The notes under the pieces are model-generated. The model had not been told where the DNA came from. It ran no database searches and worked only from the letters and a program-made list of their open reading frames with translations. 57,668 nucleotides of DNA from an uncultured Phycisphaerales bacterium. Lineage in GTDB: Bacteria; Planctomycetota; Phycisphaerae; WQYP01. The position numbers and the translations under genes were made by a program. The stretch spans positions 1-57,668 of the forward strand of contig CAIMWO010000067.1 of assembly GCA_903845195.1 (NCBI GenBank), in the 5' to 3' direction. This document shows positions 44,936 to 53,983 of this stretch, piece by piece. The first letter of the stretch is position 1. Every line of letters begins with the position of its first letter.

Positions 44936-46165
44936 ATGAACACCAACACACATGAATCTGCAGGCCGCAGCGCCCAACGCCCCCTTCGTTTCGCCTTCTG
45001 CTTCGGCGTTCTGGCAATCTTCCTCACGTCCCAAGCCCACGGCCAGACCATCCGCCTCCAAAGCAAAGCCTCGGTCGTAGCAGGCGATGAAGTCCGTCTC
45101 GGACAGATCGCAACCATCACCGGAACCGACCCAAGAACCGCCGAAAAACTTGCCGAAACCGTCGTGCTCGCGATGGCCCCCAAGCAGGGCTCCCAGACCG
45201 TCAAAGCCGAGCAGATCCTCATGGCCGTGGTCACCCAATACGGCCCCGGCGGCATGGCCAGCCGGCTCCAACTGATCGGTTCCGCCTCCTGCCAGATCAG
45301 CACCGGCGCCGCCGACCCCCGCAATGACAATTCGCAACCCACCGCCACCTCCGCCGTCGAACCCGATCGCCCGATCGCCATGGCCGCTGTCATCGCCGCC
45401 GAAACACCCCGCGTCGCTGACTCTGTGCCCACCGCCTCCGAATCAAAAACCCCTGCAACCCCGACATCCACCACGGAAAAGTCCCCCGCCGCCAAAACAT
45501 CTACGCTCGCAAAACTTCTTACCGACCGTCTGCTTCAGGAAAATGATGCCGCCGAAGCCGATCTCCGCGTCACCTTCGAAACGATCACCCCGCTCCTCGA
45601 TCAGGCCGCCGCAGCCAACCAGAAATGGCAATTCCGCCCGATGACCCGCAGCACGCTGGGCACCGTCCAGTACGAAGCGCAGCTCATCGAAGGCTCCCGC
45701 GTCATCCAGAAAATCACCATCCAGGCCAAGGTCCAACGCCGCATCCAGGCACTCGTCGCCGTCGCCCCCATCACCCGCGGCGACATCATCTCCAAAACTC
45801 ATTTCCACACCGAAGACGTCTGGCTCGACCGCAAAATGATCACCCTCATCGTCAAAGATTCCGACGTCCTCGGCATGGAAGCCACACGCCCCGTCGCCGT
45901 CGGTGGCATGCTCGACCAACGCGACTTCAAAGCCGCCGAAATGGCCGCCCGTGGCGACGCCGTCACCGTCATCTTCGCCTCCGGTGGCCTCAAAGTGCAG
46001 ATGAAAGGCCGCGCCACCGAATCCGGCAAACTCCACGACGTCATCCAGGTGCGTAACGATCAGACCAACGAACTCTACCAGGCCACCCTCATCGGCAAAC
46101 GCCTCGCCCTCGTCGGCCCCATGCTCGATGAAGCCGCCGAAGAAGCCCTGCGACAAGGTCATTGA
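44936..46165 (+). CDS. flgA: Flagellar P-ring assembly protein FlgA, extended
   Basis: A 409-residue periplasmic chaperone for FlgI. An N-terminal hydrophobic segment (LRFAFCFGVLAIFLTSQAHG) serves for export. Residues about 250-400 are the FlgA/SAF domain: IQALVAVAPITRGDIISKTHFHTEDVWLDRKM, GMEATRPVAVGGMLDQRDFK and VTVIFASGGLKVQMKGRATESG. The protein is nearly twice the usual length because of an N-terminal region containing DEVRLGQIATITGTD and a Pro/Ala/Thr-rich linker (about 120-190). Confidence 0.9.
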   Translation: MNTNTHESAGRSAQRPLRFAFCFGVLAIFLTSQAHGQTIRLQSKASVVAGDEVRLGQIATITGTDPRTAEKLAETVVLAMAPKQGSQTVKAEQILMAVVTQYGPGGMASRLQLIGSASCQISTGAADPRNDNSQPTATSAVEPDRPIAMAAVIAAETPRVADSVPTASESKTPATPTSTTEKSPAAKTSTLAKLLTDRLLQENDAAEADLRVTFETITPLLDQAAAANQKWQFRPMTRSTLGTVQYEAQLIEGSRVIQKITIQAKVQRRIQALVAVAPITRGDIISKTHFHTEDVWLDRKMITLIVKDSDVLGMEATRPVAVGGMLDQRDFKAAEMAARGDAVTVIFASGGLKVQMKGRATESGKLHDVIQVRNDQTNELYQATLIGKRLALVGPMLDEAAEEALRQGH

Positions 46166-46237
46166 AACCAACACCGGGCTTCCGCCAGTTTCCGCTAACC
46201 GTGATCTCGAATCTCTTCCCCGGGAAGGACCTAAACG

Positions 46238-47119
46238 ATGAAACGCTACTCTCACCTCCTCATCAGCGCGATTCTCCTGACCTGTGCCACCTCCGCCCTC
46301 GCCGGCACCGACCGCACCCGTCAGACCGCCGCGCCCGCCGTTGACACCCCCGTCCCCAGTCCCACACCAGCCGCGGACGCCCCCGCCACCACGCCGACTC
46401 CCACCACCGCCAAACCAGTCGCCACGAATACTCCCGCTGCATCCGACGCCCCCGAGCCGGAAAAGGCACAACCTGCGCCTGTTCGACTGCATGTTGTGCG
46501 CGGTTCGCTCTTCGCCGCCGGCGAAGCCCCCCCGCGTCTGCCTCAGCCCGGCGAAGCCGCCCCCGCACCCGCGATGAGCTATACTTCCGTCGCCCCCCTC
46601 GAACCCAAACGCTACAAAAAACACGATGTCATCACCGTCATCGTCCGCGAAGATTCCAACTCCTCCACCACCGCCAAAGGTGAAAGCAAAAAGCAGCAGG
46701 ACTTCGACGTGGCCCTCCAGCAGTGGGTCAAAGCCTCCCTCTCCAACCAAACTATCACCACCTCGGCCAACCCCAGCACCCTTCCTGAAGTGAAGTTCAA
46801 GTACAACAACAACCGCCAAAACGATGCCACCCAGGAACGCACCGACAGCGCCTCCGCCCGCATCGGCGCCACCATCGTCGACGTCAAACCCAACGGCACC
46901 CTCGTCATCGAAGCCACCAAACACATCGTCATGGATCGCGAAATACAGGATTTCAAGCTCTCCGGCACCTGCCGTGTTGAAGACGTCGCCGCCGACAACT
47001 CCATCCTCAGCACTCAGCTTGCCGAACTGACCTTCACCAAGAACACCACCGGCGAAGTCCGCGATGGCCAGAAACGCGGCTGGCTCAACTCCATCATCGA
47101 TAAAGTCAATCCGTTCTAA
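46238..47119 (+). CDS. flgH: Flagellar L-ring protein FlgH
   Basis: A 293-residue outer-membrane ring protein. After a signal peptide (MKRYSHLLISAILLTCATSALA) comes a Pro/Ala/Thr-rich segment of some 60 residues. The conserved part begins near residue 75 (RGSLFA) and includes KKHDVITVIVREDSNSSTTAKGESKKQ, RTDSASARIGATIVDVKPNGTLVIEATKHIVMDREIQDFKLSGTCRVEDVAADNSILSTQLAELTF. The usual lipoprotein Cys is not clear: Cys16 lies within the hydrophobic core but the preceding residues do not fit a lipobox. An L-ring implies an outer membrane. Confidence 0.92.
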   Translation: MKRYSHLLISAILLTCATSALAGTDRTRQTAAPAVDTPVPSPTPAADAPATTPTPTTAKPVATNTPAASDAPEPEKAQPAPVRLHVVRGSLFAAGEAPPRLPQPGEAAPAPAMSYTSVAPLEPKRYKKHDVITVIVREDSNSSTTAKGESKKQQDFDVALQQWVKASLSNQTITTSANPSTLPEVKFKYNNNRQNDATQERTDSASARIGATIVDVKPNGTLVIEATKHIVMDREIQDFKLSGTCRVEDVAADNSILSTQLAELTFTKNTTGEVRDGQKRGWLNSIIDKVNPF

Positions 47120-47120
47120 C

Positions 47121-47154
47121 TTCTTGCTTCTTGATTCTTGCTTCTTGCTTCTCC
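47121..47154. repeat. Heptamer-period tract (TTCTTGC-type, four to five units)
   Basis: TTCTTGC TTCTTGA TTCTTGC TTCTTGC TTCTCC in tandem, starting 2 nt after the flgH stop. Confidence 0.8.
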
Positions 47155-47161
47155 CCCCAAT

Positions 47162-47177
47162 CGGCACAGAGATTGCA
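47162..47177 (+). promoter_or_regulatory. Sigma-54 promoter upstream of flgI
   Basis: CGGCACAGAGATTGCA fits TGGCACGnnnnTTGCw with exact GG/GC spacing and a perfect TTGCA. It lies 33 nt before the ATG of flgI. Confidence 0.75.
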
Positions 47178-47209
47178 CTGTAGCCCAATAAGTAACTCTG
47201 GAGAATTCG

Positions 47210-48322
47210 ATGATCTGGCCCAGCCTGCTCAATAAAGACTCTCTGCGGTCTCTCTGCCTCTGCCTCTCCGTCCTCGCCGTCCTCTGCCTCCTCTCAGGCC
47301 AGGCCCTCGCCACCCGCATCCGCGATGTCGCCCGCCTCAGCAACGAACTCCCCAATGAACTCGAAGGCATGGGCCTCGTCGTTGGCCTCAATGGCACCGG
47401 CGACGGCGGCGACTATCTCCCCACCATGCGTGCCCTCCGTGAAATGATGAAACGCTTCGACCAGCAGGTCCTCATCGATAAAGAACTCAAAAGCGCCAAC
47501 AACGTCGCCATCGTCTCCGTCAAACTCGCCATCCCCGCCCAAGGCGCCCACCGCGGCGATAAGCTCGACGTCGTCGTCAGCTCCATCGGCGCCGCCAAAA
47601 GCCTCCGCGGCGGCACACTCTTCATCGTCCCCATGCTCGCCCCCGATCCCAACCGCCGCCTCATCCTCGCCCACGCCAGCGGCGACGTCATCGTCCGCGA
47701 TGAATCCGAACAGAAAAGAGGCCTGATCCGCAACGGCGGCGTACTCGATGCCGACATCCTCCCCGAAGAAATCGGCGACAGCTTCACCCTCGCCCTCCGC
47801 CCCAATGCCGCCAGTATGGAAACCGCATCCGCCATCGCCGATCAAATCAACGAAGATGTCAGCCCCCAGACCAACGGCAAACCCGTCGCCAAGGCCCTCG
47901 ACGGCACGACCGTCGACGTCCAGATCCCCCGCGCCGAACAAACCAACAAAACCGCCTTCATCGCCCGTATCCGCAGCCTCCCCCTGCCCAACATGCCCGA
48001 ACCGGCACGCGTCGTCATCAATCGCAAAACCAAAACCATCATCTTCACCGAAGAAGTCGAACTCGCCCCCACCATGATCAGCCACGGCGGCCTGACCATC
48101 ACCGTCACCGCGCCGGGCCAAGACCCCAACCCCCCCGGCACCCAGGTCCCCTTCGTCGTCCTCAACACCCGCAAAACAGGCACTAACGGCAGCGGCATGG
48201 CCAAACTCCGCGACCTCGAAGCTGCCTTCAACCTCCTCAAAGTCAGCCCCGACGATCGCATCGCCATCGTCGAGCTCCTCTACGCCACCAACGTCCTCAA
48301 ATGCACCCTCGACTACGAATAA
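47210..48322 (+). CDS. flgI: Flagellar P-ring protein FlgI
   Basis: A 370-residue periplasmic ring protein with a signal peptide ending near GQALA. Nearly all family landmarks are present: TRIRDVARL...LEGMGLVVGLNGTGDGG, NVAIVSVKLAIPAQGAHRGDKLDVVVSSIGAAKSLRGGTLFIVPML, GGVLDADI and VVINRKTKTIIFTEEVELAPTMISHGGLTITV. The C-terminus FNLLKVSPDDRIAIVELLYATNVLKCTLDYE fits. It has its own sigma-54-type site. Confidence 0.97.
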   Translation: MIWPSLLNKDSLRSLCLCLSVLAVLCLLSGQALATRIRDVARLSNELPNELEGMGLVVGLNGTGDGGDYLPTMRALREMMKRFDQQVLIDKELKSANNVAIVSVKLAIPAQGAHRGDKLDVVVSSIGAAKSLRGGTLFIVPMLAPDPNRRLILAHASGDVIVRDESEQKRGLIRNGGVLDADILPEEIGDSFTLALRPNAASMETASAIADQINEDVSPQTNGKPVAKALDGTTVDVQIPRAEQTNKTAFIARIRSLPLPNMPEPARVVINRKTKTIIFTEEVELAPTMISHGGLTITVTAPGQDPNPPGTQVPFVVLNTRKTGTNGSGMAKLRDLEAAFNLLKVSPDDRIAIVELLYATNVLKCTLDYE

Positions 48323-48334
48323 CACCACTCCTCC

Positions 48335-48350
48335 TGGCACACCCTTTGCC
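48335..48350 (+). promoter_or_regulatory. Sigma-54 promoter upstream of flgJ
   Basis: TGGCACACCCTTTGCC agrees with the -24/-12 consensus at every conserved base except the last, with TGGCAC and TTGC correctly spaced. It lies 43 nt before the flgJ ATG. Confidence 0.8.
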
Positions 48351-48393
48351 TTAACCGTCGACAGGATGTCGACTCAAACCGCGAGGATCGCGA

Positions 48394-48858
48394 ATGGATT
48401 TCCCCTCCCCCATCAATCCCACCACCTTCGAACGCACCCCCCAAAGCGTCCACATGCTGCAACAAGCACTCAACACCAATGCAGCTAAGCAGACCTCCAC
48501 CGGCAATTCCTTCGCCGATCTCCTCAACCGCTCCACCACCCTCTCCACAAAAACCTCTGAACAAGAACGCCATGACCAGGCCGAAAAGGCCGCCGGAGAC
48601 CTCGTCTCCAACGCGCTGATTTTGCCCATGCTCAAGCAACTTCGGCACTCCACCTGGGGCCAAGACAAGATTTTCGGCGGCGGTATCGGCGAAAAAACAT
48701 TTGGTCCGGAATTTGATATGCAGATCGCTGACCGCATCGCGCAGAGCCCCAATCTGCCCGTGCGGCAGAGCCTCGCCGAACGCATGACACGCGGCAAAGT
48801 CATCGACAAGCGGGCCTACTACCAGGCCCTCAATAAAGGAATGAAGCTCAATGGATAA
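48394..48858 (+). CDS. flgJ: Rod-binding protein, FlgJ N-terminal type
   Basis: A 154-residue protein corresponding to the rod-cap half of FlgJ only: KAAGDLVSNALILPMLKQLRHSTWGQDKIFGGGIGEKTFGPEFDMQIADRIAQSP is the rod-binding domain. The muramidase half of enterobacterial FlgJ is absent, as in many non-proteobacterial flagellar systems. The first 70 residues are polar. It overlaps flgN by 8 nt, indicating translational coupling. Confidence 0.85.
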   Translation: MDFPSPINPTTFERTPQSVHMLQQALNTNAAKQTSTGNSFADLLNRSTTLSTKTSEQERHDQAEKAAGDLVSNALILPMLKQLRHSTWGQDKIFGGGIGEKTFGPEFDMQIADRIAQSPNLPVRQSLAERMTRGKVIDKRAYYQALNKGMKLNG

Positions 48859-49345
48859 GCTCGTCGGCGAACTTCTCCTCCTCCTCCGCGAACTGCTCGC
48901 GTCCTACCAGCGGCTCCTCCAAATCGCCACCCTCCGCCAGGACGCCATGCGGGCCTTCGACATCGAAGCCCTCAACAAACTCATCGAACGCGAACGTGCC
49001 GAAACCCAGCGCCTCGAAATGATCGAAAAGCTCCGCCGCGTCCTCGTCGAACAAATGAAACTCCAACTCGGCCGCAACGTCGAACCGACCATCACCGAAA
49101 TCGCCAAACGCGTCGCCGAACCCAACCGCAGCGTCCTCCTCGGCCTCGCCGGACAAATCAAATCGATCGTCGAACAAGTCGAACGCAACAACCGCATCAA
49201 CGCCAAAGTCAGCGAAGCCGTCGTCAAAAGCCTCTCCAAAGTGCTCAAAATCGTCACCGGAATGGCCCAAAACGCCGGCCTCTACATGCGTAACGGCCGC
49301 AAAGCCGCGCTCCACGGTATCCACATGTTGGAAGTCACAGCTTAG
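48851..49345 (+). CDS. flgN: FlgN-like flagellar export chaperone
   Basis: A 164-residue, almost wholly helical protein (LVGELLLLLRELLASYQRLLQIATLRQDAMRAFDIEALNKLIERERAETQRLEMIEKLRRVL...). This pattern and its position between flgJ and flgK fit FlgN, the cytosolic chaperone that escorts the hook-junction proteins FlgK and FlgL to the export gate. Sequence conservation in this family is low, so the call leans on context. Confidence 0.8.
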   Translation: MDKLVGELLLLLRELLASYQRLLQIATLRQDAMRAFDIEALNKLIERERAETQRLEMIEKLRRVLVEQMKLQLGRNVEPTITEIAKRVAEPNRSVLLGLAGQIKSIVEQVERNNRINAKVSEAVVKSLSKVLKIVTGMAQNAGLYMRNGRKAALHGIHMLEVTA

Positions 49346-49372
49346 TAACTATTCACTCTTTGCAGGTGTAAC

Positions 49373-51094
49373 GTGAGTCTCCTCGGTGCTCTAAATCTCG
49401 GTGCTTCCAGCCTCGCGGCCCAGCAAATCGGCCTGCAGGTCACCGGCAACAACATCGCCAACGCCGGCACCGCTGGCTACAGCCGCCAGGTCGTCAACCT
49501 CACCCCCAACGGCACCACCCAGGCCGGCGCCGGCCAGTTCCTCGGCACCGGCGTCGCCGTCCAGTCCATCGCCCGCCAGGTCAGCGATTCGCTCAACGAA
49601 GGCCTCCGCAACGCCACCAGCGACCAGAACGCCGCACAAACCCTCAACACCGCCCTCAACCAGCTCCAAACCACTTTCGGCGCCCTCAGCGGCACCGACA
49701 TCTCCGCCCGCATGACCGATTTCTTCAACAGCTTCTCGACCCTCGCCAACAACCCCGCTGACTCCGCACAACGCAGCATCGTCGTCCAGAACGGCGTCTC
49801 GCTCGCCAACTATCTGCAAAGCCTCCGCTCGCAGATCTCCGCCTCGCGCGACTCCATCCAAACCCAAATCCAGTCCAACGCCACCCAGGCCAACGCCCTC
49901 GTCCAATCCATCGCCAGCCTCAACCAGCAGATCTCCACCACCGAAGCCGGCGCCGGAACCGCCAACGACCTCCGCGATCAACGCGACCAGGCCCTCACCC
50001 AGCTCTCCCAGCTCATGGACATCCGCACCATCGACACCGGCAACGGACAGGTCAACGTCCTCGTCGGCAGCGTCCCCATCGTCCAAGGCGCCACCACCCG
50101 CGGCATCGCCACCAAGCAAAGCAACGATCCCTCCGGCACCTCCATCACCACCGACCTCGTCTTCGCCGACAACGGCGATGCCATCCCCGTCCACGGCGGA
50201 ACGATCGGCGCATTGGTCAACGCCCGCGATAACTTCATCGAGCCCGCCGTGGCCACCGTCGACTCCATCGCCTCCGGCCTCATCAGCACCGTCAACACCA
50301 TCCACTCGCAAGGCCAGGGCCTCAGCGGGTTCTCCACCGTCACCGGCGCTTCGCAAGTCCTCGATCCCACCGCCGCACTCAACGCCGGTAAAACCACCAC
50401 TGGCCTGACCTTCACCCCCGCCAACGGCACCTTCAACCTCCTCGTCACCGACCACACCACCGGCCAGACCACCACCCAGCAGATCAACGTCAATCTCTCC
50501 GGCGTTGGCACCCAGACCTCCCTCAACTCCCTCGCCGCCAGCATCACCGCCGCCGGCGGCGGAACCATCGTCGGCACCGTCACCCCCGGCGGCACACTCG
50601 CTATCACCAGCAACGACAAAAACGTCACCTTCTCCTTCGGCGACGATTCCAGCGGCGCCCTCGCCGCCCTCGGCCTCAACACCTACTTCACCGGCACCGA
50701 CGCCTCTAACATCGCCGTCAACCAGACCCTCCAGAACAACTCCGATCTCCTGGCCACCGGTCGCGACAACATCGCCGGCTCCAACCGCAACGCCCAGCAA
50801 CTCGCCCTCGCCGGCGGGCTCTCCGTCGCCAACCTCAATGGCCGCAGCCTCCAGGATTACTACACCGACTACATCGGAAACCTCTCTTCCAAAGCCAAAA
50901 ACGTCTCCGATAACGCCAAAGCCCAGGGCGTCCTCCACGACACCCTCTTCGCCCAACAACAGGCCATCAGCGGCGTCTCCATGGATGAGGAAGCCATCAA
51001 CCTCACCAAATACCAGCGGGCCTTCGAAGGCACCGCTCGTTACATCACGATCGTCGATCAAATGATGCAAACCGTCCTCGGCCTGATTAATTAG
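49373..51094 (+). CDS. flgK: Flagellar hook-associated protein 1 FlgK
   Basis: A 573-residue hook-filament junction protein. The N-terminus LNLGASSLAAQQIGLQVTGNNIANAGTAGYSRQVVNLTPNG and the C-terminus SGVSMDEEAINLTKYQRAFEGTARYITIVDQMMQTVLGLI are the coiled terminal domains. A heptad-like AQTLNTALNQLQTTFGALSG...MTDFFNSFSTLANNPADSAQRSIVVQNG follows the first. Translation begins at GTG 49373 with AGGTG upstream. Codons are almost uniformly C-ending. Confidence 0.96.
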   Translation: MSLLGALNLGASSLAAQQIGLQVTGNNIANAGTAGYSRQVVNLTPNGTTQAGAGQFLGTGVAVQSIARQVSDSLNEGLRNATSDQNAAQTLNTALNQLQTTFGALSGTDISARMTDFFNSFSTLANNPADSAQRSIVVQNGVSLANYLQSLRSQISASRDSIQTQIQSNATQANALVQSIASLNQQISTTEAGAGTANDLRDQRDQALTQLSQLMDIRTIDTGNGQVNVLVGSVPIVQGATTRGIATKQSNDPSGTSITTDLVFADNGDAIPVHGGTIGALVNARDNFIEPAVATVDSIASGLISTVNTIHSQGQGLSGFSTVTGASQVLDPTAALNAGKTTTGLTFTPANGTFNLLVTDHTTGQTTTQQINVNLSGVGTQTSLNSLAASITAAGGGTIVGTVTPGGTLAITSNDKNVTFSFGDDSSGALAALGLNTYFTGTDASNIAVNQTLQNNSDLLATGRDNIAGSNRNAQQLALAGGLSVANLNGRSLQDYYTDYIGNLSSKAKNVSDNAKAQGVLHDTLFAQQQAISGVSMDEEAINLTKYQRAFEGTARYITIVDQMMQTVLGLIN

Positions 51095-51119
51095 GCCGCA
51101 AACTTTTTAGGATTCGCAC

Positions 51120-53369
51120 ATGAACGTTGTGCCTGTACCCATCGGTCGAGTCCCCACGCTGCTCCAGAGCTCCATGCTCATGAGCACCCTCCAGGGCAGC
51201 CAATCCGACATGCTCACCGTCCAGAACCAGATCTCCACCGGTCAGCGCCTCAACCTCGCCAGCGACGATCCCGCCGCCGCCCTCGGCATCCAGCAGCTCA
51301 ACCGCACCATCTCCAACAACGATCAATTCACCTCCAACATCAATTTCGCCTCCAGCTTCCTCAACACTGCCGACAACACCCTCAGCACCCTCACCGACCT
51401 CATCAACCAGGCCAAGAGCATCGCCAGTTCACAGATCGGAACCGGTTCCACCGCCGATGAACGCACCGCTCAGGCCCAGGTCGTCAGCTCGCTCCTCAGC
51501 CGCGTCCTCGACCTCTCCAATACCCGCTACGCCAACCAAAGCGTCTTCGGCGGCCAGAACGGCACGGAAGACGCCTTCACCTCCGTCGGCGGCGGATTCA
51601 AATACCAGGGATCCCAGGCCGGCCAAGGCATCCTCACCCCCACCGGCTCCGAAATCCCCTACACCCTCAACGGCAACCAGGTCTTCGGTGGCCTCAGCTC
51701 CCAGGTCATCGGCTACCGCAACCTCACCCCCGCCGTCAACGCCAACACCCGCCTCGCCGACCTCAATGGCGCTACCCTCGCCGGCGTTCACCCCGGCACC
51801 ATCAATGTCACCATCGGCGCTGCCACGGTCGCCGTCGATCTCTCCCAGGCCGCCACCGCGGGCGATGTCGTCAACCTCGTCAATAATGCCCTTACCACCG
51901 CCGGCAGCGATGCCTCCCTCTCCCTCTCCGGCGGCTCCATCGTCGTCACCGGCGACTCCACCCAAAATATCACCATCGCCGACCCCGCCAACGGTCAAAC
52001 CGCCGCCAACCTCGGCCTCGCCGGCACCATCGCCTCCACCACCACCGTCACCGGCGCTCCCCTGGGCCCCAAAATCACCGCCACCACCCAACTGGCCGAC
52101 CTCGCCAACGGCGCCGGCATCGACCCGACAGGCATAAAAATCACTAACGGCGCAAATTCTGCCACCATCTCCCTCTCCGGACTCACCACCGTCGAAGATC
52201 TTTTGAACGCCGTGAACAATTCCGGCACCAACGTCCACGCCGAAATTAACGCCGCCGGCACCGGCATCAATCTCTTCAATCCCCTCTCCGGATCACCCCT
52301 CACCATCGGCGAAAACGGCGGTAATACCGCCGATCAGCTCGGTATTCGCTCCTTCAACGCCAGCACCAACCTCAGCGAACTCAACCTGTCCGGCGGCGTC
52401 ACCCCCATATCCCAAAACGTCTCCGGCCCCACTGGTCAGTTCATCGTGACCAAAACTGATGGCACGACCTTTGCTGTTACCGTCGATGGAATCAAAACGC
52501 CGTCGCAGTTGATCGCGGCGATCAACGCGGCGACAGGAAACGGAACGGTAACAGCTGCCTTGAACGCAACCGGTAATGGCATCTCTCTCACAGACATCTC
52601 CGGCGGAGCGGGAAACCTCACCGTCACCGGCTCAAATAACTTCGTCAGCAACGGCTCCGTCCTCGGCATCTTCACCACCGGCTCCGGCGGCACCCTCACC
52701 GGCTCCAACATCTCCTTCAGCACCGACGACTTCCGCGTCAGCCGCCGCGATGGCTCCTCCTTCACCGTCAACCTCACCGGCGCCGTCACCGTCCAGGACG
52801 TCATCGCCAAGATCAACTCCGCCGACGGCAACACCAACCCGGCCACCCAGGTCACCGCCTCGCTCAACACCACCGGCAACGGCCTCGAACTCTCCGACGC
52901 CTCCGTCGGCGCGGGCACCCTCACCGTCTCCGCACTCAATGCCTCCGCGGTGCCCCAGCAACTCGGCATTCTCAAGACCGCCGGCTCCGCTACGCCCGGC
53001 GTCATCAACGGCGACGACGTGAATCCGCTCCAGCCCACCGGGCTCTTCAGCTCCCTGGCCCTGCTGCGGGATTCGCTCCTCAAGAACGATAACTCCGGCA
53101 TCATGCGTGCCGCCCAGCTCCTCGACCAGGACAACAGCCGCGTCATCCAGGCCAATGGCACCGTCGGCGCACGCGTCAAGGATCTGGCCGGCCGCAAGAC
53201 GGACATCACCAATGAACAGGTCCAGCTGAAAACCTCGCTCAGCACGCTCCAGGACACCGACATGACTTCGGCCATCACCCAGTTCCAGGCCATCCAGACG
53301 GCCTACTCCGCGGCCCTCAAGGTCGCCCAGAGCACCAATAACATGAGTCTCTTGGATTTTCTGAAGTAA
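51120..53369 (+). CDS. flgL: Flagellar hook-associated protein 3 FlgL, enlarged
   Basis: A 749-residue protein, more than twice the common size of FlgL (about 300-400). The flagellin-like ends are clear: IGRVPTLLQSSMLMSTLQGSQSDMLTVQNQISTGQRLNLASDDPAAALGIQQLNRTI and TDITNEQVQLKTSLSTLQDTDMTSAITQFQAIQTAYSAALKVAQSTNNMSLLDFLK. The extra length comes from about four flagellin-hook-IN-type repeats (starting near residues 225, 335, 440 and 540) with the pattern hydrophobic strand..LIxAINxA..VTAxLNxTGNGIxLxD. Codons within about 440-498 are unlike the rest. It follows flgK by 25 nt. Confidence 0.92.
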   Translation: MNVVPVPIGRVPTLLQSSMLMSTLQGSQSDMLTVQNQISTGQRLNLASDDPAAALGIQQLNRTISNNDQFTSNINFASSFLNTADNTLSTLTDLINQAKSIASSQIGTGSTADERTAQAQVVSSLLSRVLDLSNTRYANQSVFGGQNGTEDAFTSVGGGFKYQGSQAGQGILTPTGSEIPYTLNGNQVFGGLSSQVIGYRNLTPAVNANTRLADLNGATLAGVHPGTINVTIGAATVAVDLSQAATAGDVVNLVNNALTTAGSDASLSLSGGSIVVTGDSTQNITIADPANGQTAANLGLAGTIASTTTVTGAPLGPKITATTQLADLANGAGIDPTGIKITNGANSATISLSGLTTVEDLLNAVNNSGTNVHAEINAAGTGINLFNPLSGSPLTIGENGGNTADQLGIRSFNASTNLSELNLSGGVTPISQNVSGPTGQFIVTKTDGTTFAVTVDGIKTPSQLIAAINAATGNGTVTAALNATGNGISLTDISGGAGNLTVTGSNNFVSNGSVLGIFTTGSGGTLTGSNISFSTDDFRVSRRDGSSFTVNLTGAVTVQDVIAKINSADGNTNPATQVTASLNTTGNGLELSDASVGAGTLTVSALNASAVPQQLGILKTAGSATPGVINGDDVNPLQPTGLFSSLALLRDSLLKNDNSGIMRAAQLLDQDNSRVIQANGTVGARVKDLAGRKTDITNEQVQLKTSLSTLQDTDMTSAITQFQAIQTAYSAALKVAQSTNNMSLLDFLK

Positions 53370-53387
53370 TAAGTAAGGATTTATTGG

Positions 53388-53447
53388 ACAAGTATACACT
53401 TGTTGATCGATAAATATGTATGCCGGGCTGCGGTCGGCCCTCCATAC
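53388..53447 (+). promoter_or_regulatory. Palindrome and hairpin in the flgL-fliW gap
   Basis: ACAAGT-ATAC-ACTTGT (53388-53403) is a 6-bp inverted repeat that could be an operator or part of a promoter. Shortly after, GTATG..GGGC / GCCC..CATAC (about 53417-53447) can form a hairpin, without a T-run. The 155-nt gap has no other feature. Confidence 0.35.
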
Positions 53448-53524
53448 AAAGGCTCGCCCAGAACAGGGTCGTTCGGGACGCAACGTAAGAAGCCACCAGG
53501 AAACCGGCCGCCTAGGAGTATCCC

Positions 53525-53983
53525 ATGATCGTTCAAACCAGCAGGTTCGGAGCTGTCGAAGTCGATGAAAATCGCATCATCAACTTCCCCCGCGGCATCC
53601 TCGGCTTCCCCCAGTTCCACAACTTCGTCCTCATCCAGCCCGAAGCCGATTCCACCTTCTTCTGGCTCCAAAGCGCTGAAACGGCCGACCTGGCCTTCGT
53701 CGTCACCGACCCCCTGCTCTTCATCACCGATTACCAGGTCCCCCTCCGCGAGGAAAGCCGCGTTGAACTTGGTCTCAAAGACCTCTCCGAGGCCAGCGTC
53801 CTGGTCATCGTCAACAAGGTCGGTGAAACCCTCACCGCCAATCTCCAGGGACCGCTCGTCATCCACGGCACGACCCGCGTCGCCGCCCAGATCGTCATCA
53901 GCGAAAAGAAATACCTCACGCGTCAGCCCATCATGCAACTGCAACGAGCCGGCAAACCGCAATACGTAAGCAAGTCCGCCTGA
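53525..53983 (+). CDS. fliW: Flagellar assembly factor FliW
   Basis: A 152-residue protein that binds either CsrA or flagellin and thereby links flagellin translation to its export. Family sequence is clear: FGAVEVDENRIINFPRGILGFPQFHNFVLIQPEADSTFFWLQSAETADLAFVVTDPLLFITDYQV and NLQGPLVIHGTTRVAAQIVISEKKYLTRQPI. The neighbouring csrA and fliC, both with GGA hairpins in their leaders, complete the circuit. CTAGGAG lies upstream of the ATG. Confidence 0.95.
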   Translation: MIVQTSRFGAVEVDENRIINFPRGILGFPQFHNFVLIQPEADSTFFWLQSAETADLAFVVTDPLLFITDYQVPLREESRVELGLKDLSEASVLVIVNKVGETLTANLQGPLVIHGTTRVAAQIVISEKKYLTRQPIMQLQRAGKPQYVSKSA

